NCBI GenBank assembly: GCA_025059745.1
Contig: JANXDH010000004.1
Location: 332,618-396,617 of the forward strand
DNA length: 64,000 bases
Reading direction: 5' to 3'
Source: Aigarchaeota archaeon
GTDB lineage: Archaea; Thermoproteota; Nitrososphaeria_A; Caldarchaeales; Calditenuaceae
Part shown: piece by piece, positions 1 to 7,606 of the stretch
Position numbering within the stretch: position 1 is the stretch's first letter
Layout of the letters: every line of letters begins with the position of its first letter
Made by a program: the position numbers and the translations under genes
Notes under the pieces: generated by a model
Database searches by the model: none
Told to the model about the DNA's origin: nothing
Seen by the model: only the letters and a program-made list of their open reading frames with translations

Positions 1-1
1 A

Positions 2-169
2 GCTCAGAGGAGGTTACTCCGGCACCTCAGGGACTCCGGGTCACTGGACCCCTCAGAGTACCGTTCCCTCTACCTCCAGGTCAAGGCGGGGAGGTTCAAG
101 TCCCTCGCGGACCTAAAGTTGTTATTGAGGGAGAAGGGCGTCCTGTCCAAGGGATCAATGAGTAGGTGA
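2..169 (+). CDS. rpl19e: Large-subunit ribosomal protein eL19 (L19e), 3' end only
   Basis: The window opens inside this gene. The reading frame from base 2 encodes a basic C-terminal tail with the pattern RLLRHLRDSG, LDPSEYRSLYLQVK and FKSLADLKLLL, which fits the C-terminal helix of eL19, a protein of the large ribosomal subunit that contacts rRNA and bridges to the small subunit. The TGA stop overlaps the GTG start of the following uL18 gene, as in the archaeal spc-type ribosomal operon, where eL19 commonly precedes uL18. The N-terminal part lies outside the window, so length and start cannot be judged. Confidence 0.85.
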   Translation, partial: AQRRLLRHLRDSGSLDPSEYRSLYLQVKAGRFKSLADLKLLLREKGVLSKGSMSR

Positions 170-759
170 AGTCTGTGCCGCGCGATCTCTTCTATCGTAG
201 GTTTCCTCCGCGTCGGAGGAGGGAGGGTAAGACCGATTACCGCGGTCGCCTCAGGTTAGTCAAGTCGGGTAAGCCAAGGCTCGTGGTGAGGAGGTCGAAC
301 CGTTACATCACCGTGATGACGGTCAGATCGAAGGCAGGCGGTGACGAGACCATAGTCTCAGTCAACTCGAAGCAACTGAGTAAGTACGGATGGCAGCTAG
401 GAACGAAGAGTGTGCCTGCGGCCTACCTCACCGGTTACTTAGCGGCCAAGCTCTCCCTCAAAAAGGGCGTACGCGATGCGGTGGCGGATATAGGTATCCA
501 CAAATCCACTCGCGGTTCGAGAGTATTCGCTGCGATAAAGGGCGCTATAGACGCCGGCCTCAACGTCCCTATGGGCGAGGGGGTGGCACCCGGAGACGAG
601 AGGTTGAGGGGACAACACATCGCGGAATACGGTAAGATCGTAGAGAGTCTCCCTCAGTCGCACCAGTTCTCTAGGACGAAGAGGGAAGTATTGAGGGACG
701 CGTCTAGTCACTTCGAGGAGGTCAGAGGGAAGCTGGACTCAGTCACCGCGATAAACTAA
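166..759 (+). CDS. rpl18: Large-subunit ribosomal protein uL18
   Basis: This 197-residue basic protein matches archaeal uL18 (bacterial L18, eukaryotic L5), which binds 5S rRNA in the central protuberance of the large subunit. Visible family features are the early LRLVKSGKPRLVVRRSNRYI segment, the ADIGIHKSTRGSRVFAAIKGA core and the VPMGEG loop. The GTG start overlaps the stop of eL19, so translation is probably coupled. In most archaea uS5, uL30 and uL15 follow. Here the next gene is on the other strand and overlaps the uL18 stop by 4 nt, so the ribosomal operon ends here. Confidence 0.95.
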   Translation: MKSVPRDLFYRRFPPRRRREGKTDYRGRLRLVKSGKPRLVVRRSNRYITVMTVRSKAGGDETIVSVNSKQLSKYGWQLGTKSVPAAYLTGYLAAKLSLKKGVRDAVADIGIHKSTRGSRVFAAIKGAIDAGLNVPMGEGVAPGDERLRGQHIAEYGKIVESLPQSHQFSRTKREVLRDASSHFEEVRGKLDSVTAIN

Positions 760-1226
760 TCGAGTTCATTCTCAGGTACCCTCCTCCATTTGGGTATCTG
801 AGGATAGACCCTACCGTCCCTGCCTACTCTCCCGGATCCCAAGTAGAGGTTCTTGAACTTCGCGATGACGTACGTAACGTCTCCCAAGTCCGTACGGATT
901 ATTGGCCCTCCCGTCATCCACGCACTCACCTCGCTCTCACTCAACTCGATCAGGTTCTTTTTTATCGACTCACCGAAGAGCTGACTGCCCTCCAGACTGA
1001 GGGAGGAACCGTCCCTCGTCATCTTAACAACGTAGAGGCCGACGTTGACGACCCCCCTTATCGTCCTGGAGAACTCCAGGACCTCGACCCGCGAGACCTT
1101 CAATTTCCTCTCACCTGCAGCGAGAAAGACCAGATCCTTGGGGAGCGACTCGATACCGTAGCACCTCTTCAGCTCACCCTCAAGTGACCTTAACTCCCTC
1201 TGACTCAGCGGTTCTATCCTCATCAC
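756..1226 (-). CDS. PUA-like RNA-binding protein of the NOL1/NOP2/fmu-associated family
   Basis: A 156-residue protein that fits the small PUA-like family (COG3270) found beside or fused to RsmB/Nop2-type RNA m5C methyltransferases. It probably helps bind rRNA or tRNA. The C-terminal half (TDLGDVTYVIAKFKNLYLG, then GRVGRDGRVYPQIPKWRR) has the strand-rich character of a PUA domain. It lies directly downstream of the methyltransferase. The GTG at 1226 and the ATG at 1223 both overlap that gene's TGA, so the two are co-transcribed and probably translationally coupled. The exact start of the two is undecided. The 3' end overlaps the uL18 stop by 4 nt on the opposite strand. Confidence 0.7.
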   Translation of the reverse strand: MMRIEPLSQRELRSLEGELKRCYGIESLPKDLVFLAAGERKLKVSRVEVLEFSRTIRGVVNVGLYVVKMTRDGSSLSLEGSQLFGESIKKNLIELSESEVSAWMTGGPIIRTDLGDVTYVIAKFKNLYLGSGRVGRDGRVYPQIPKWRRVPENELD

Positions 1227-2161
1227 CGTCCCCTCCTGATTAGGGCCACGAAGAAACCTTCAGCCCAGTTGTCATAAGGATAGGCCTTGAAGCACCTCTT
1301 GACCTCTGACCTAAAGGTCAACCCCTCCCACTCCTCCAGAGGACTCCTACTCTTGAGTACGGAGGGCCTCAAAGAAAGTACCTCTGCAGAGTCCCTCTCC
1401 TCTAAGAGATTACTGACAGGCCACTCGTTCTCTAACGGATGGACTGTGCAGGTCGAGTAGACGAGTAGCCCGCCCTCCCTCAAGCAATCGAAGGCAGATA
1501 TCAGGAGGGAAAGCTGCAACCTGGATAACCTCTCAGAGACTGTCTTTGAGTAAGTTCTCACGAGACTCCAGTCCTTCGCGGCGATCCCCAAGGAACTGCA
1601 GGGCACATCTACTAGAACCCGGTCGAAGGTGTGAGAGGCGAACCTGCTGAACCGACGGCCATCGACTTGAGTGACGAGGTGATTGAGGACCCCGAACCTC
1701 TGTAGGTTCGAGATCAACGGCCTTATCCTCTTCGTCGAGACCTCGTTACACACGAGCACCCCCCTGTTCTCCATAAGCTGCGCCATCTGAGTCGACTTAC
1801 TACCTGGTGCCGCGCAGAGGTCTAGAACCCTGTCGCCGGGTCTGACGTCGAGTGACTCTGCGGGGAGCATCGAGAGGGGGCCTTGGATGTAGATCAACCC
1901 CGCCATGTGGTAGACAGAGGACCCAACCCCCTCGGTCGAGTCTATGAAGTAGCCATACCTAGCCCACGGCACCGGCCTCAAAGTCCACCCCCTCTCCTCT
2001 AACATCTGCACGACCTCAGCTTCTTGCATCTTGAGCGTGTTTACCCTTGCGCACTCAGGTAGTGGTCTGGTTATAGCCTCGCGGTAGAGTTCGACCTCCA
2101 TATCAGGGATCCCCTCCATCAGCCCAGACAGGTCATCAGAGAGCTCTATCGGTCGACTCAT
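1223..2161 (-). CDS. RNA (cytosine-5)-methyltransferase, RsmB/NSUN/Nop2 family
   Basis: A 312-residue SAM-dependent methyltransferase that puts a methyl group on C5 of cytosine in tRNA or rRNA. The SAM-binding motif I region reads VLDLCAAPGSKSTQMAQL. Motif IV contains the catalytic-site segment VDVPCSS, and motif VI reads YSTCT with the nucleophilic cysteine. The N-terminal part has the RVNTLK segment typical of archaeal NSUN-like enzymes. The C-terminal end KAYPYDNWAEGFFVALIRR is also family-typical. It forms a two-gene unit with the PUA-like protein, which may supply substrate binding. Whether the target is tRNA or rRNA cannot be told from sequence. Confidence 0.9.
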   Translation of the reverse strand: MSRPIELSDDLSGLMEGIPDMEVELYREAITRPLPECARVNTLKMQEAEVVQMLEERGWTLRPVPWARYGYFIDSTEGVGSSVYHMAGLIYIQGPLSMLPAESLDVRPGDRVLDLCAAPGSKSTQMAQLMENRGVLVCNEVSTKRIRPLISNLQRFGVLNHLVTQVDGRRFSRFASHTFDRVLVDVPCSSLGIAAKDWSLVRTYSKTVSERLSRLQLSLLISAFDCLREGGLLVYSTCTVHPLENEWPVSNLLEERDSAEVLSLRPSVLKSRSPLEEWEGLTFRSEVKRCFKAYPYDNWAEGFFVALIRRGR

Positions 2162-2285
2162 CAGCCCCCTGAGATCTTTAACGTACTACCTATATGGGTT
2201 CTTCCTACAAACTACATAAGTCGGTTAATCACTATCTGAGGCGGTGCGGGGGTCGCCAAGCCTGGTCAAAGGCGCAGGGCTCAGG

Positions 2286-2302
2286 TTCCTCTAGGATGGG
2301 AA
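2286..2302 (+). other. tRNA-Leu intron 1 (canonical 37/38 site, 17 nt)
   Basis: The exon segment CUCA pairs with intron segment UGGG to make a 4-bp central helix. It is flanked by 3-nt bulges GGU and AAC, and the outer helix is the anticodon stem CAGGG/CCCUG. Cutting after the second base of each bulge releases 17 nt and restores a 7-base anticodon loop. Confidence 0.88.
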
Positions 2303-2316
2303 CCCCTGTCCCGTAG

Positions 2317-2339
2317 GCCGGAGTGAGAGTGGGGCGGAT
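2317..2339 (+). other. tRNA-Leu intron 2 (variable arm, 23 nt)
   Basis: CCGU (2311-2314) pairs with GCGG (2334-2337). Three-nt bulges AGG and AUG follow each strand. Cutting after the second bulge base removes 23 nt and joins GUAG to GGGUUC, which gives a normal leucine variable arm with CCC/GGG pairing. The outer helix next to it is weak (C-G, U-G, G-U). Confidence 0.78.
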
Positions 2340-2453
2340 GGGTTCGTGGGTTCGAATCCCACCCCCCGCATAGATGCGGACAGTAGGAGCGTGACTCCGG
2401 TGAGGTGGTACTCGACGATTAGAGTGATATATGGCCGCGCGTCACTGAGTTTT

Positions 2454-2524
2454 GGTGCCCCCTCATGATGACCGTTGGAACGCCTGATCGATGAAGAGAA
2501 GAGGGTTAGCTGAATAGGGGCACC
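2454..2524 (+). ncRNA. C/D-box sRNA (2'-O-methylation guide)
   Basis: The boxes occur in the expected order: C box ATGATGA (2465-2471), D' box CTGA (2484-2487), C' box TCGATGA (2488-2494) and D box CTGA (2510-2513). A perfect 8-bp terminal stem (GGTGCCCC at 2454-2461 with GGGGCACC at 2517-2524) closes the kink-turn. The two candidate guides are 2472-2483 before D' and about 2498-2509 before D. Archaeal C/D sRNAs bind L7Ae, Nop5 and fibrillarin and direct methylation of the base paired to the fifth guide position upstream of each D box. I could not assign targets. It sits between the tRNA and the surface-protein gene and fills the otherwise non-coding 2371-2571 interval. Confidence 0.85.
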
Positions 2525-2571
2525 TTCTACCTCAACAAGGTATAAATCTGGACCGTATTCCAGTATAACTA

Positions 2572-4173
2572 ATGCGAAAAACTGACGCGTTTATCGCCGT
2601 ATTGCTCGCAATCGGGCTATCAATATTGCCCATTAACGTCGAGGCCCAGGCCGGAGTAAGGACCGTTTACGTTGAGAGACAGATGACCCTTGAGCAAGGA
2701 GGTCTGATTTACGTCATCGATAGAGTCGAGTGGGGTTCGGGGGATAGCTTTACCTACGGCATCGCGAGTAGGACGTTCGGCGTCTTAGAACACATATCTG
2801 CAGACGGTGGTGAGATCAAGTACAAGGGAGGGACCAAGGACGTCGAGTACTTCGAGGTGACCCCCAAACGGTCCACCGTCACAATCAAGATGGTGTTGAG
2901 GTCCATGGTCGCTGGGTTCGCGACCAACGAGTACGGCATCATAATCGAACCCTACCCGTACATTGAGGGGGTGAACGCGAACGTATCCGCGGTGCTAATG
3001 CGTAAGGGGGACATGAGGTACATCTCTCCGCCCGCTGGTTGGGAGGAGACCGAGAGGGGACTGGAGACGAGGAACGTACTGGTCAACAGCACCGATCAAC
3101 TGACCCCCACGATATTCCCCTTCACTTCCACGACCTTCACTGTCCTCGAGATAGAGAGGATCGAGTACGTCTATAACGTTGGGTCGGAGACTCTGAGCGT
3201 GAACCTGAGGATAAAGAACAACTCCCCGAGAACCATAACCGATCTCAGATTGTTCCTGCCGAGGGGCGTTGACGTCACATCAGTCTTCGACTCAGTAGGC
3301 GACGTGGCTTTCAGGAGGGAGGGGGATGCGCTGATCATATTGCTTTCTCAGAGCAGGTTCTCGCTGGAGAGGGGGTGGAAGATCTCGTTCACAGTAACAC
3401 TGAAGAGGTCCGGCGGCGTTGAAACCTTCGGCTCAACCGGTGACGGAGCATTCATCAGACCGTTCAGCGTCTTGAACTCATCAGTAGGCTCGATCCTGTA
3501 CACGTTCGTACTCCCACCGTCGTCTAGGTTGCTTGACTATAGTAAAGTCTACGAGGTCTACAACTCACCAGCTGGGGAGACGGTCGTTAGTTACCTCGGC
3601 AGTCCTAAGGAGATATACGATGCTGGAGTGATCTCAGTCGGCTTTTCGCGTGGAGGCAGTCAACAGCTAGCGTCTCTACTACTCTTCGCGGGGATCGCAA
3701 TACTAGCGGTAGGAGGGGCTGTGGTCACAAGGTCAAGGAAGAGGGCAGCAAAACCGAGGGTGAAGAGGGAACAGATCAACGTGATACTCGAGGAGCTGAC
3801 CAAGGTGAACTCGGTGGCGATGGAGATACTCCGGTTGACGGAGTCCCGTAGGGCATCCAAGGAGGTGAATGTACAGCTCCACTCAGGTCTGACCGCGATA
3901 AGGAGGGGCAAGGCGAAGGTCTCTGAGGTGGTCACTCAGATGAAGCGAGAGCAACCCCATATACCTTCCCGGGTCGACCAGACCATCGCATTGGTGGACA
4001 CCATATACGAGTCATGCAGGGCGTTGGTCAAGAACTACGAGGACCTGCATAAGGGGTCGATCGGAAGGTCATCGTTCGAGAGGATCGCTACTTCGCTGAA
4101 GAAGGACCTGCGGCGAGACACATCGAACCTGGCGAACCTGATAGAGCAGCTCAGGAGCACTGAGACCTATTGA
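2572..4173 (+). CDS. Secreted, C-terminally membrane-anchored protein of unknown function
   Basis: I do not recognise a named family. The 533-residue product begins with a signal peptide (basic start, hydrophobic stretch, cleavage probably near the EAQA at residues 24-27). About 335 residues of beta-rich extracytoplasmic sequence follow, with polar repeats of the VNLRIKNNSPRTITDL kind. There is one transmembrane segment at about residues 364-385, then a basic stop-transfer RSRKRAAKPR and a helical cytoplasmic tail of about 140 residues that could form a coiled coil. This layout suggests a surface or sensor protein whose inside tail binds a partner. It starts at ATG about 25 nt after a TATA-like GTATAAATC element and appears to be transcribed alone. 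Confidence 0.7.
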   Translation: MRKTDAFIAVLLAIGLSILPINVEAQAGVRTVYVERQMTLEQGGLIYVIDRVEWGSGDSFTYGIASRTFGVLEHISADGGEIKYKGGTKDVEYFEVTPKRSTVTIKMVLRSMVAGFATNEYGIIIEPYPYIEGVNANVSAVLMRKGDMRYISPPAGWEETERGLETRNVLVNSTDQLTPTIFPFTSTTFTVLEIERIEYVYNVGSETLSVNLRIKNNSPRTITDLRLFLPRGVDVTSVFDSVGDVAFRREGDALIILLSQSRFSLERGWKISFTVTLKRSGGVETFGSTGDGAFIRPFSVLNSSVGSILYTFVLPPSSRLLDYSKVYEVYNSPAGETVVSYLGSPKEIYDAGVISVGFSRGGSQQLASLLLFAGIAILAVGGAVVTRSRKRAAKPRVKREQINVILEELTKVNSVAMEILRLTESRRASKEVNVQLHSGLTAIRRGKAKVSEVVTQMKREQPHIPSRVDQTIALVDTIYESCRALVKNYEDLHKGSIGRSSFERIATSLKKDLRRDTSNLANLIEQLRSTETY

Positions 4174-5231
4174 CCGCCATTTACGACCCTCTCGATCACC
4201 TTGTAGATGAGGAGGGCCGGATCCTCCATCGACGAAATCAACGACCTAGCCCTCTCCCTCAACGTCCTCTTCACAGGCGCCGAGGTCAGTCTCTCTATCA
4301 CGTCCCGTAATTCTCTCAATTGACCTGGGCCTACATAGTCGATCAGACCCTTCCTCAACAGAAACTTATGGACCTCGGGCACCTCACCAGGATAGAAGAG
4401 TACCGTCGGTCTCCCTAGCAGCGCAGCTTCTTGAGCTATCGTGCCACCGCCGCAGATCACCACCTCGGCGTTCTTTATCAGCGGGAGCGCGAGCACCGGT
4501 TTACTCAGGAACTTTATCGACGGGTCCCTGAGTGACTTCCTGAGCTCTAGGGACTCGCTCGAGAACCTCGTCATCACAAGGACCTTACCGTCCCAAAACT
4601 CTATCAGAGACTTGACCAGTGCGACCGTCTCCTCGAGGCCCTTTCCGGTCAGGTAGGAGGCCGTGCTCTCAGGCACCCTCACCAAGGCGTACCCGTCTTG
4701 GAGGGGTTTGGGCAGGTTTACGTCAATCAGGTCTCTGTAACGTATCAGCCACGCGTAGGGGTCGAGCGCTCGGTAAGTGAATATCCTTGAGGGAGATATG
4801 CCGTAACGCGTCCATGATTCCTTAGGTATCACGTACGGTGATGTGATCGACTCCGAGAGGGGGACGCACATCCTGTTTATGGGCGAGTGCGGTGTATCAG
4901 ACGATAGAACGTGAGGGACCTTCAGACCGTAACATATCCTGCAGGCCTCGATTGAACCGCTCGAGATGCCGACTGATACGTCCTCCTCACCTATGAGCTT
5001 CACTAACCTCAGCTGTCGCTCAGAGCTCGCTAGGAGCTTCCCGTAGAGCGTGGAACCGCCGTACTCGCCGAACACGAGTGGTTTGATGCCTAAGTGGCTC
5101 CACATCCAGTTGACCTGTTCGTAGTCCCTAGAGGTGGTGATGACCTCGATACTCCTCTTCTGGAGCACCTTGCTCAGAGCCCAATAGAAGAGCGCTTGTT
5201 TAGGTGTTAGAACGTCTATCCATACCTTCAT
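4167..5231 (-). CDS. DUF354 family predicted glycosyltransferase
   Basis: The 354-residue product belongs to the DUF354 (COG1817) family of predicted GT-B fold glycosyltransferases, seen in the opening MKVWIDVLTPKQALFYWAL and the EVITTSRDYEQVN segment. Family relatives resemble UDP-GlcNAc 2-epimerases and MurG-like transferases. The C-terminal half has the nucleotide-sugar site pattern VVICGGGTIAQEAALLGRPTV. Donor and acceptor are unknown. It is divergent from the phospho-sugar transferase at 5328, which suggests a role in making a surface glycan. Its stop overlaps the end of the upstream surface-protein gene by 7 nt on the opposite strand. Confidence 0.8.
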   Translation of the reverse strand: MKVWIDVLTPKQALFYWALSKVLQKRSIEVITTSRDYEQVNWMWSHLGIKPLVFGEYGGSTLYGKLLASSERQLRLVKLIGEEDVSVGISSGSIEACRICYGLKVPHVLSSDTPHSPINRMCVPLSESITSPYVIPKESWTRYGISPSRIFTYRALDPYAWLIRYRDLIDVNLPKPLQDGYALVRVPESTASYLTGKGLEETVALVKSLIEFWDGKVLVMTRFSSESLELRKSLRDPSIKFLSKPVLALPLIKNAEVVICGGGTIAQEAALLGRPTVLFYPGEVPEVHKFLLRKGLIDYVGPGQLRELRDVIERLTSAPVKRTLRERARSLISSMEDPALLIYKVIERVVNGGQ

Positions 5232-5327
5232 CGATCCAACCTCCGAGATCGGTCCTAACTCCTCTCGTCCCTTCTAAGCATTTAGAACTTTTTAACCCTA
5301 TATTTAGGCCGTCAACTCTAAGGGTGG

Positions 5328-6314
5328 ATGTCGGACTCACCATACCTGATCTCGTTCATCGTACTGACCTCACTACCCTTAACGATCCTCATGACTGGCG
5401 CGTTCAACAGACTGTCCTTCAGGTTCAAATTGCTCGGAAGGGACGTCCACAAACCCACGATGCCCTTGGTGCCGAGCGTCGGAGGACTGGGGTTCGTGTG
5501 CAGTTATCTCTTCGTAACAGCTCTCTCCCTCTCGTTCTTGGGAGCCTCGGCAGGGGTCGTGGTCTTCGTCTTGGTACCCCTCATAGCGGCGCTGATAGGC
5601 CTCGTCGAGGACCTCCGCGAGCTCAACCCTGTGCTGAAACCGTTCCTCTTGGTGATACCCGGCGTTGTGGTCCTGGTCCTGGGGCTCTACGACCCCTTCC
5701 CCATTATACCGTTCATAGGTCAGGTTAGACTGACCATAGTCTACCCCCTCATACTATTACTCGCTTACCCTGTAGTTTGCAACGCCGTCAACAGCCTAGA
5801 CGTCCTGAACGGTTCACTGATACTCACCTCAGTACCAGTCTTATCTGTGCTGGGTGCGCTATCGTACTTGAACGGATCTTTAGACTCAGCCATAGCGGCC
5901 GTGACTCTATCGCTCGGCCTGTTGGGCTTCGCGAGGTTCAACCTCTACCCCGCGAGGAGCTTCAGCGGCAACGCAGGGAGCCTGATGATAGGAGCAGTCA
6001 TAACCTCGGTCGCCATCTACTCGAAGCTGGAGGTGGTCGCGCTGACCGCGCTATTGCCTCACATAATGAACGAGTTCCACCTCCTATCGTCTATAGGCGG
6101 CTTGAAGTCAGGGAAGTCCTATCGGAGGAGGCCCGTGGAGGTGGCGAACGGTATGATAAGGGCGAGCGTTGAGCCGAGTGCACCGCTCACCCTAGTCCGC
6201 ATGCTGACTCTAAGTGCACCTCAGGGTGAGGCTAGATTGGTCTTGCGTCTAGGGTTAATATCCACGACCTCCTCGGTTTTAGCAGTAATGACGCATGTAC
6301 TCGGTGGTCTCTGA
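5328..6314 (+). CDS. Polyprenyl-phosphate sugar-1-phosphate transferase (MraY/WecA/Alg7 family)
   Basis: This 328-residue integral membrane protein with about ten hydrophobic segments belongs to glycosyltransferase family 4. It would move GlcNAc-1-phosphate or a similar sugar phosphate from a UDP donor to dolichyl phosphate, the first step of a lipid-linked glycan. Family signatures are the GRDVHKP loop with PSVGGLGF, the acidic IGLVEDLRELNP motif, NSLDVLNG and the FSGNAGSLMIG loop. It is first in a four-gene forward run (transferase, small membrane protein, sugar oxidoreductase, MtnA). The stop overlaps the next start (ATGA). The substrate is not proven by sequence. Confidence 0.88.
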   Translation: MSDSPYLISFIVLTSLPLTILMTGAFNRLSFRFKLLGRDVHKPTMPLVPSVGGLGFVCSYLFVTALSLSFLGASAGVVVFVLVPLIAALIGLVEDLRELNPVLKPFLLVIPGVVVLVLGLYDPFPIIPFIGQVRLTIVYPLILLLAYPVVCNAVNSLDVLNGSLILTSVPVLSVLGALSYLNGSLDSAIAAVTLSLGLLGFARFNLYPARSFSGNAGSLMIGAVITSVAIYSKLEVVALTALLPHIMNEFHLLSSIGGLKSGKSYRRRPVEVANGMIRASVEPSAPLTLVRMLTLSAPQGEARLVLRLGLISTTSSVLAVMTHVLGGL

Positions 6315-6592
6315 TGGGCGACACATTGAACGTCCTAGCAGTGATAGTGACAGCGTGGGCTACGTTACTTATGCTCCTCGCCTTTATCAGCAACACCATT
6401 TTGCCGCTGATAGAGGGGACGAGCCCATTTATCACTGGTCTCCTGAGGGTTACAGTCTCAGTATCACTCTTCATAGCGTGGTTGGCTTGGTGGTTCGCCC
6501 TGAGCAAATTCTTGGTCTACAGGGGGATACTCAGGCTGATGAGGGCCAGGGGCGAGAACGGTAAGAATACTAATAGTAGTTCACCCCATTGA
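6314..6592 (+). CDS. Small membrane protein, two transmembrane segments
   Basis: A 92-residue hydrophobic protein of unknown family. Two predicted transmembrane helices span about residues 8-32 and 42-68, and a basic tail (RLMRARGENGKN) probably faces the cytoplasm. Its ATG overlaps the stop of the upstream sugar-phosphate transferase, and its stop lies at the start of the oxidoreductase gene, so it is part of the same transcript. It may be an accessory subunit of the lipid-linked glycan enzymes, but this is only inferred from position. Confidence 0.6.
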   Translation: MGDTLNVLAVIVTAWATLLMLLAFISNTILPLIEGTSPFITGLLRVTVSVSLFIAWLAWWFALSKFLVYRGILRLMRARGENGKNTNSSSPH

Positions 6593-6603
6593 GATGTCAG
6601 GTC

Positions 6604-7596
6604 ATGGACCAAAGGGAAATCCGGGTCGGAGTCATAGGGACTGGATGGTGGGGGAGACATCACGTCAGGGTACTGGGAGATTTACCGGGAGTTGTGGTCG
6701 GCGTGATCTGTGACCTCAACCCGGAGAGGGCAGCGGAGGTAGCTAAGCGTTATAGCATCAAGAAGTATACGCGCGACTACAGGGCGGTGCTCCGCGATGA
6801 TGAGATCGACGCAGTCACCATATGTACGCCATCCATAACTCACTCGGAGATCTGCAAGGAGGCCCTCAGGGCGGGGAAGGACGTCCTCGTAGAGAAACCG
6901 ATGGCTGAGAACGTGAAGAGCGCGCTAGAGATACTCGACACGGTTCGTTCCACTGGTAAGTCGGTCATGGTCGGGTTCATAGAGCGGTTCAACGCGGGCG
7001 TAAAGTACGCGTCAAACTTGATGAGGGAGAACGGGATAGGTGAGGTCCTCTCGATTTACGGGAGGCGTATAGGTCCGTGGCCCGTGAGGATAGGTGACGT
7101 GGGAGCGGTAATGGATACCGCGATACACGATATAGACCTCTCGATAATGATGATGGGCCGCATACCCTCGATGATCTACGCTGCTGGCGGTTCTTTAAGA
7201 CACATCTATGAGGACCACGTCCAGGCACTCCTCAACTTCAATGATGGGAAGTGCGCTATCATCGAGGCTAACTGGTTGACTCCGAGAAAGAAGAGGGAGC
7301 TCCGCGTCACAGGCTCCGAGGGGGTGGTCCACATAGAGTTCCTGACCCCAGAGGTGACGGTGGAGAGGTCTAACGGTTCTTACGTACCCAACCTAACGAA
7401 TGAGGAGCCCCTACGATCGGAGCTCATGCACTTCACCGAGTCCCTGAGGAGAGACATAAAACCCGTGCCGAACGAGGTAGACGGCCTGAGGGCACTGATA
7501 GTAGCCGAGTCGATACTGAACTCCATGAAGAGCAGGCACCCGGTCATCGTCGACGAGTTGATCGCCGAGTACGGAGTAAACCTTAACAGGCTCTAG
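6604..7596 (+). CDS. Gfo/Idh/MocA family NAD-dependent sugar oxidoreductase
   Basis: The N-terminal Rossmann fold is clear: RVGVIGTGWWGRHHVRVLGDL, the acidic VICDLNPER, then VTICTPSITHSE and the catalytic-region EKPMAEN motif (family EKP lysine). The C-terminal alpha/beta domain carries DTAIHDIDLS, whose DxxxHD pattern fits UDP-GlcNAc 3-dehydrogenase (WlbA/WbpB-like) and inositol dehydrogenase relatives. The neighbours suggest a nucleotide-sugar substrate for a surface glycan. I prefer the ATG at 6604; a TTG at 6589 is possible and would overlap the upstream stop. The exact substrate is unknown. Confidence 0.85.
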   Translation: MDQREIRVGVIGTGWWGRHHVRVLGDLPGVVVGVICDLNPERAAEVAKRYSIKKYTRDYRAVLRDDEIDAVTICTPSITHSEICKEALRAGKDVLVEKPMAENVKSALEILDTVRSTGKSVMVGFIERFNAGVKYASNLMRENGIGEVLSIYGRRIGPWPVRIGDVGAVMDTAIHDIDLSIMMMGRIPSMIYAAGGSLRHIYEDHVQALLNFNDGKCAIIEANWLTPRKKRELRVTGSEGVVHIEFLTPEVTVERSNGSYVPNLTNEEPLRSELMHFTESLRRDIKPVPNEVDGLRALIVAESILNSMKSRHPVIVDELIAEYGVNLNRL

Positions 7597-7606
7597 ATGG
7601 TCTTCT

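Larger units (their letters stand above)
2246..2370 (+). tRNA. tRNA-Leu (anticodon CAG) with two introns
   Basis: The acceptor stem GCGGGGG pairs with CCCCCGC at 2363-2369, and the discriminator is A. The T arm is GTGGG-TTCGAAT-CCCAC, and the D arm has GCC with AGGC. The anticodon stem CAGGG/CCCTG encloses anticodon CAG (2282-2284). Intron 1 is 2286-2302, after position 37. A second insertion at 2317-2339 interrupts the long class II variable arm. Removing both leaves 85 nt, the usual size of a leucine tRNA, with variable arm TCCCGTAGGGGTTC. Both insertions form bulge-helix-bulge motifs (see the intron entries). CCA is not encoded, consistent with the CCA-adding enzyme at 9996. The AT-rich stretch before 2246 probably holds its promoter. 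Confidence 0.93.

Noticed and set aside
390..635. Overlapping reading frames inside uL18 and other genes on either strand (for example 5204-5728, 26371-27012, 60417-60824)
   Set aside because: They lie fully in another frame of well-recognised genes, show arginine- or serine-rich low-complexity translations and no family motifs.
2309..2345. Unusually long variable arm in tRNA-Leu
   Set aside because: A bulge-helix-bulge at 2311-2340 and a normal 85-nt product after removal favour an intron.
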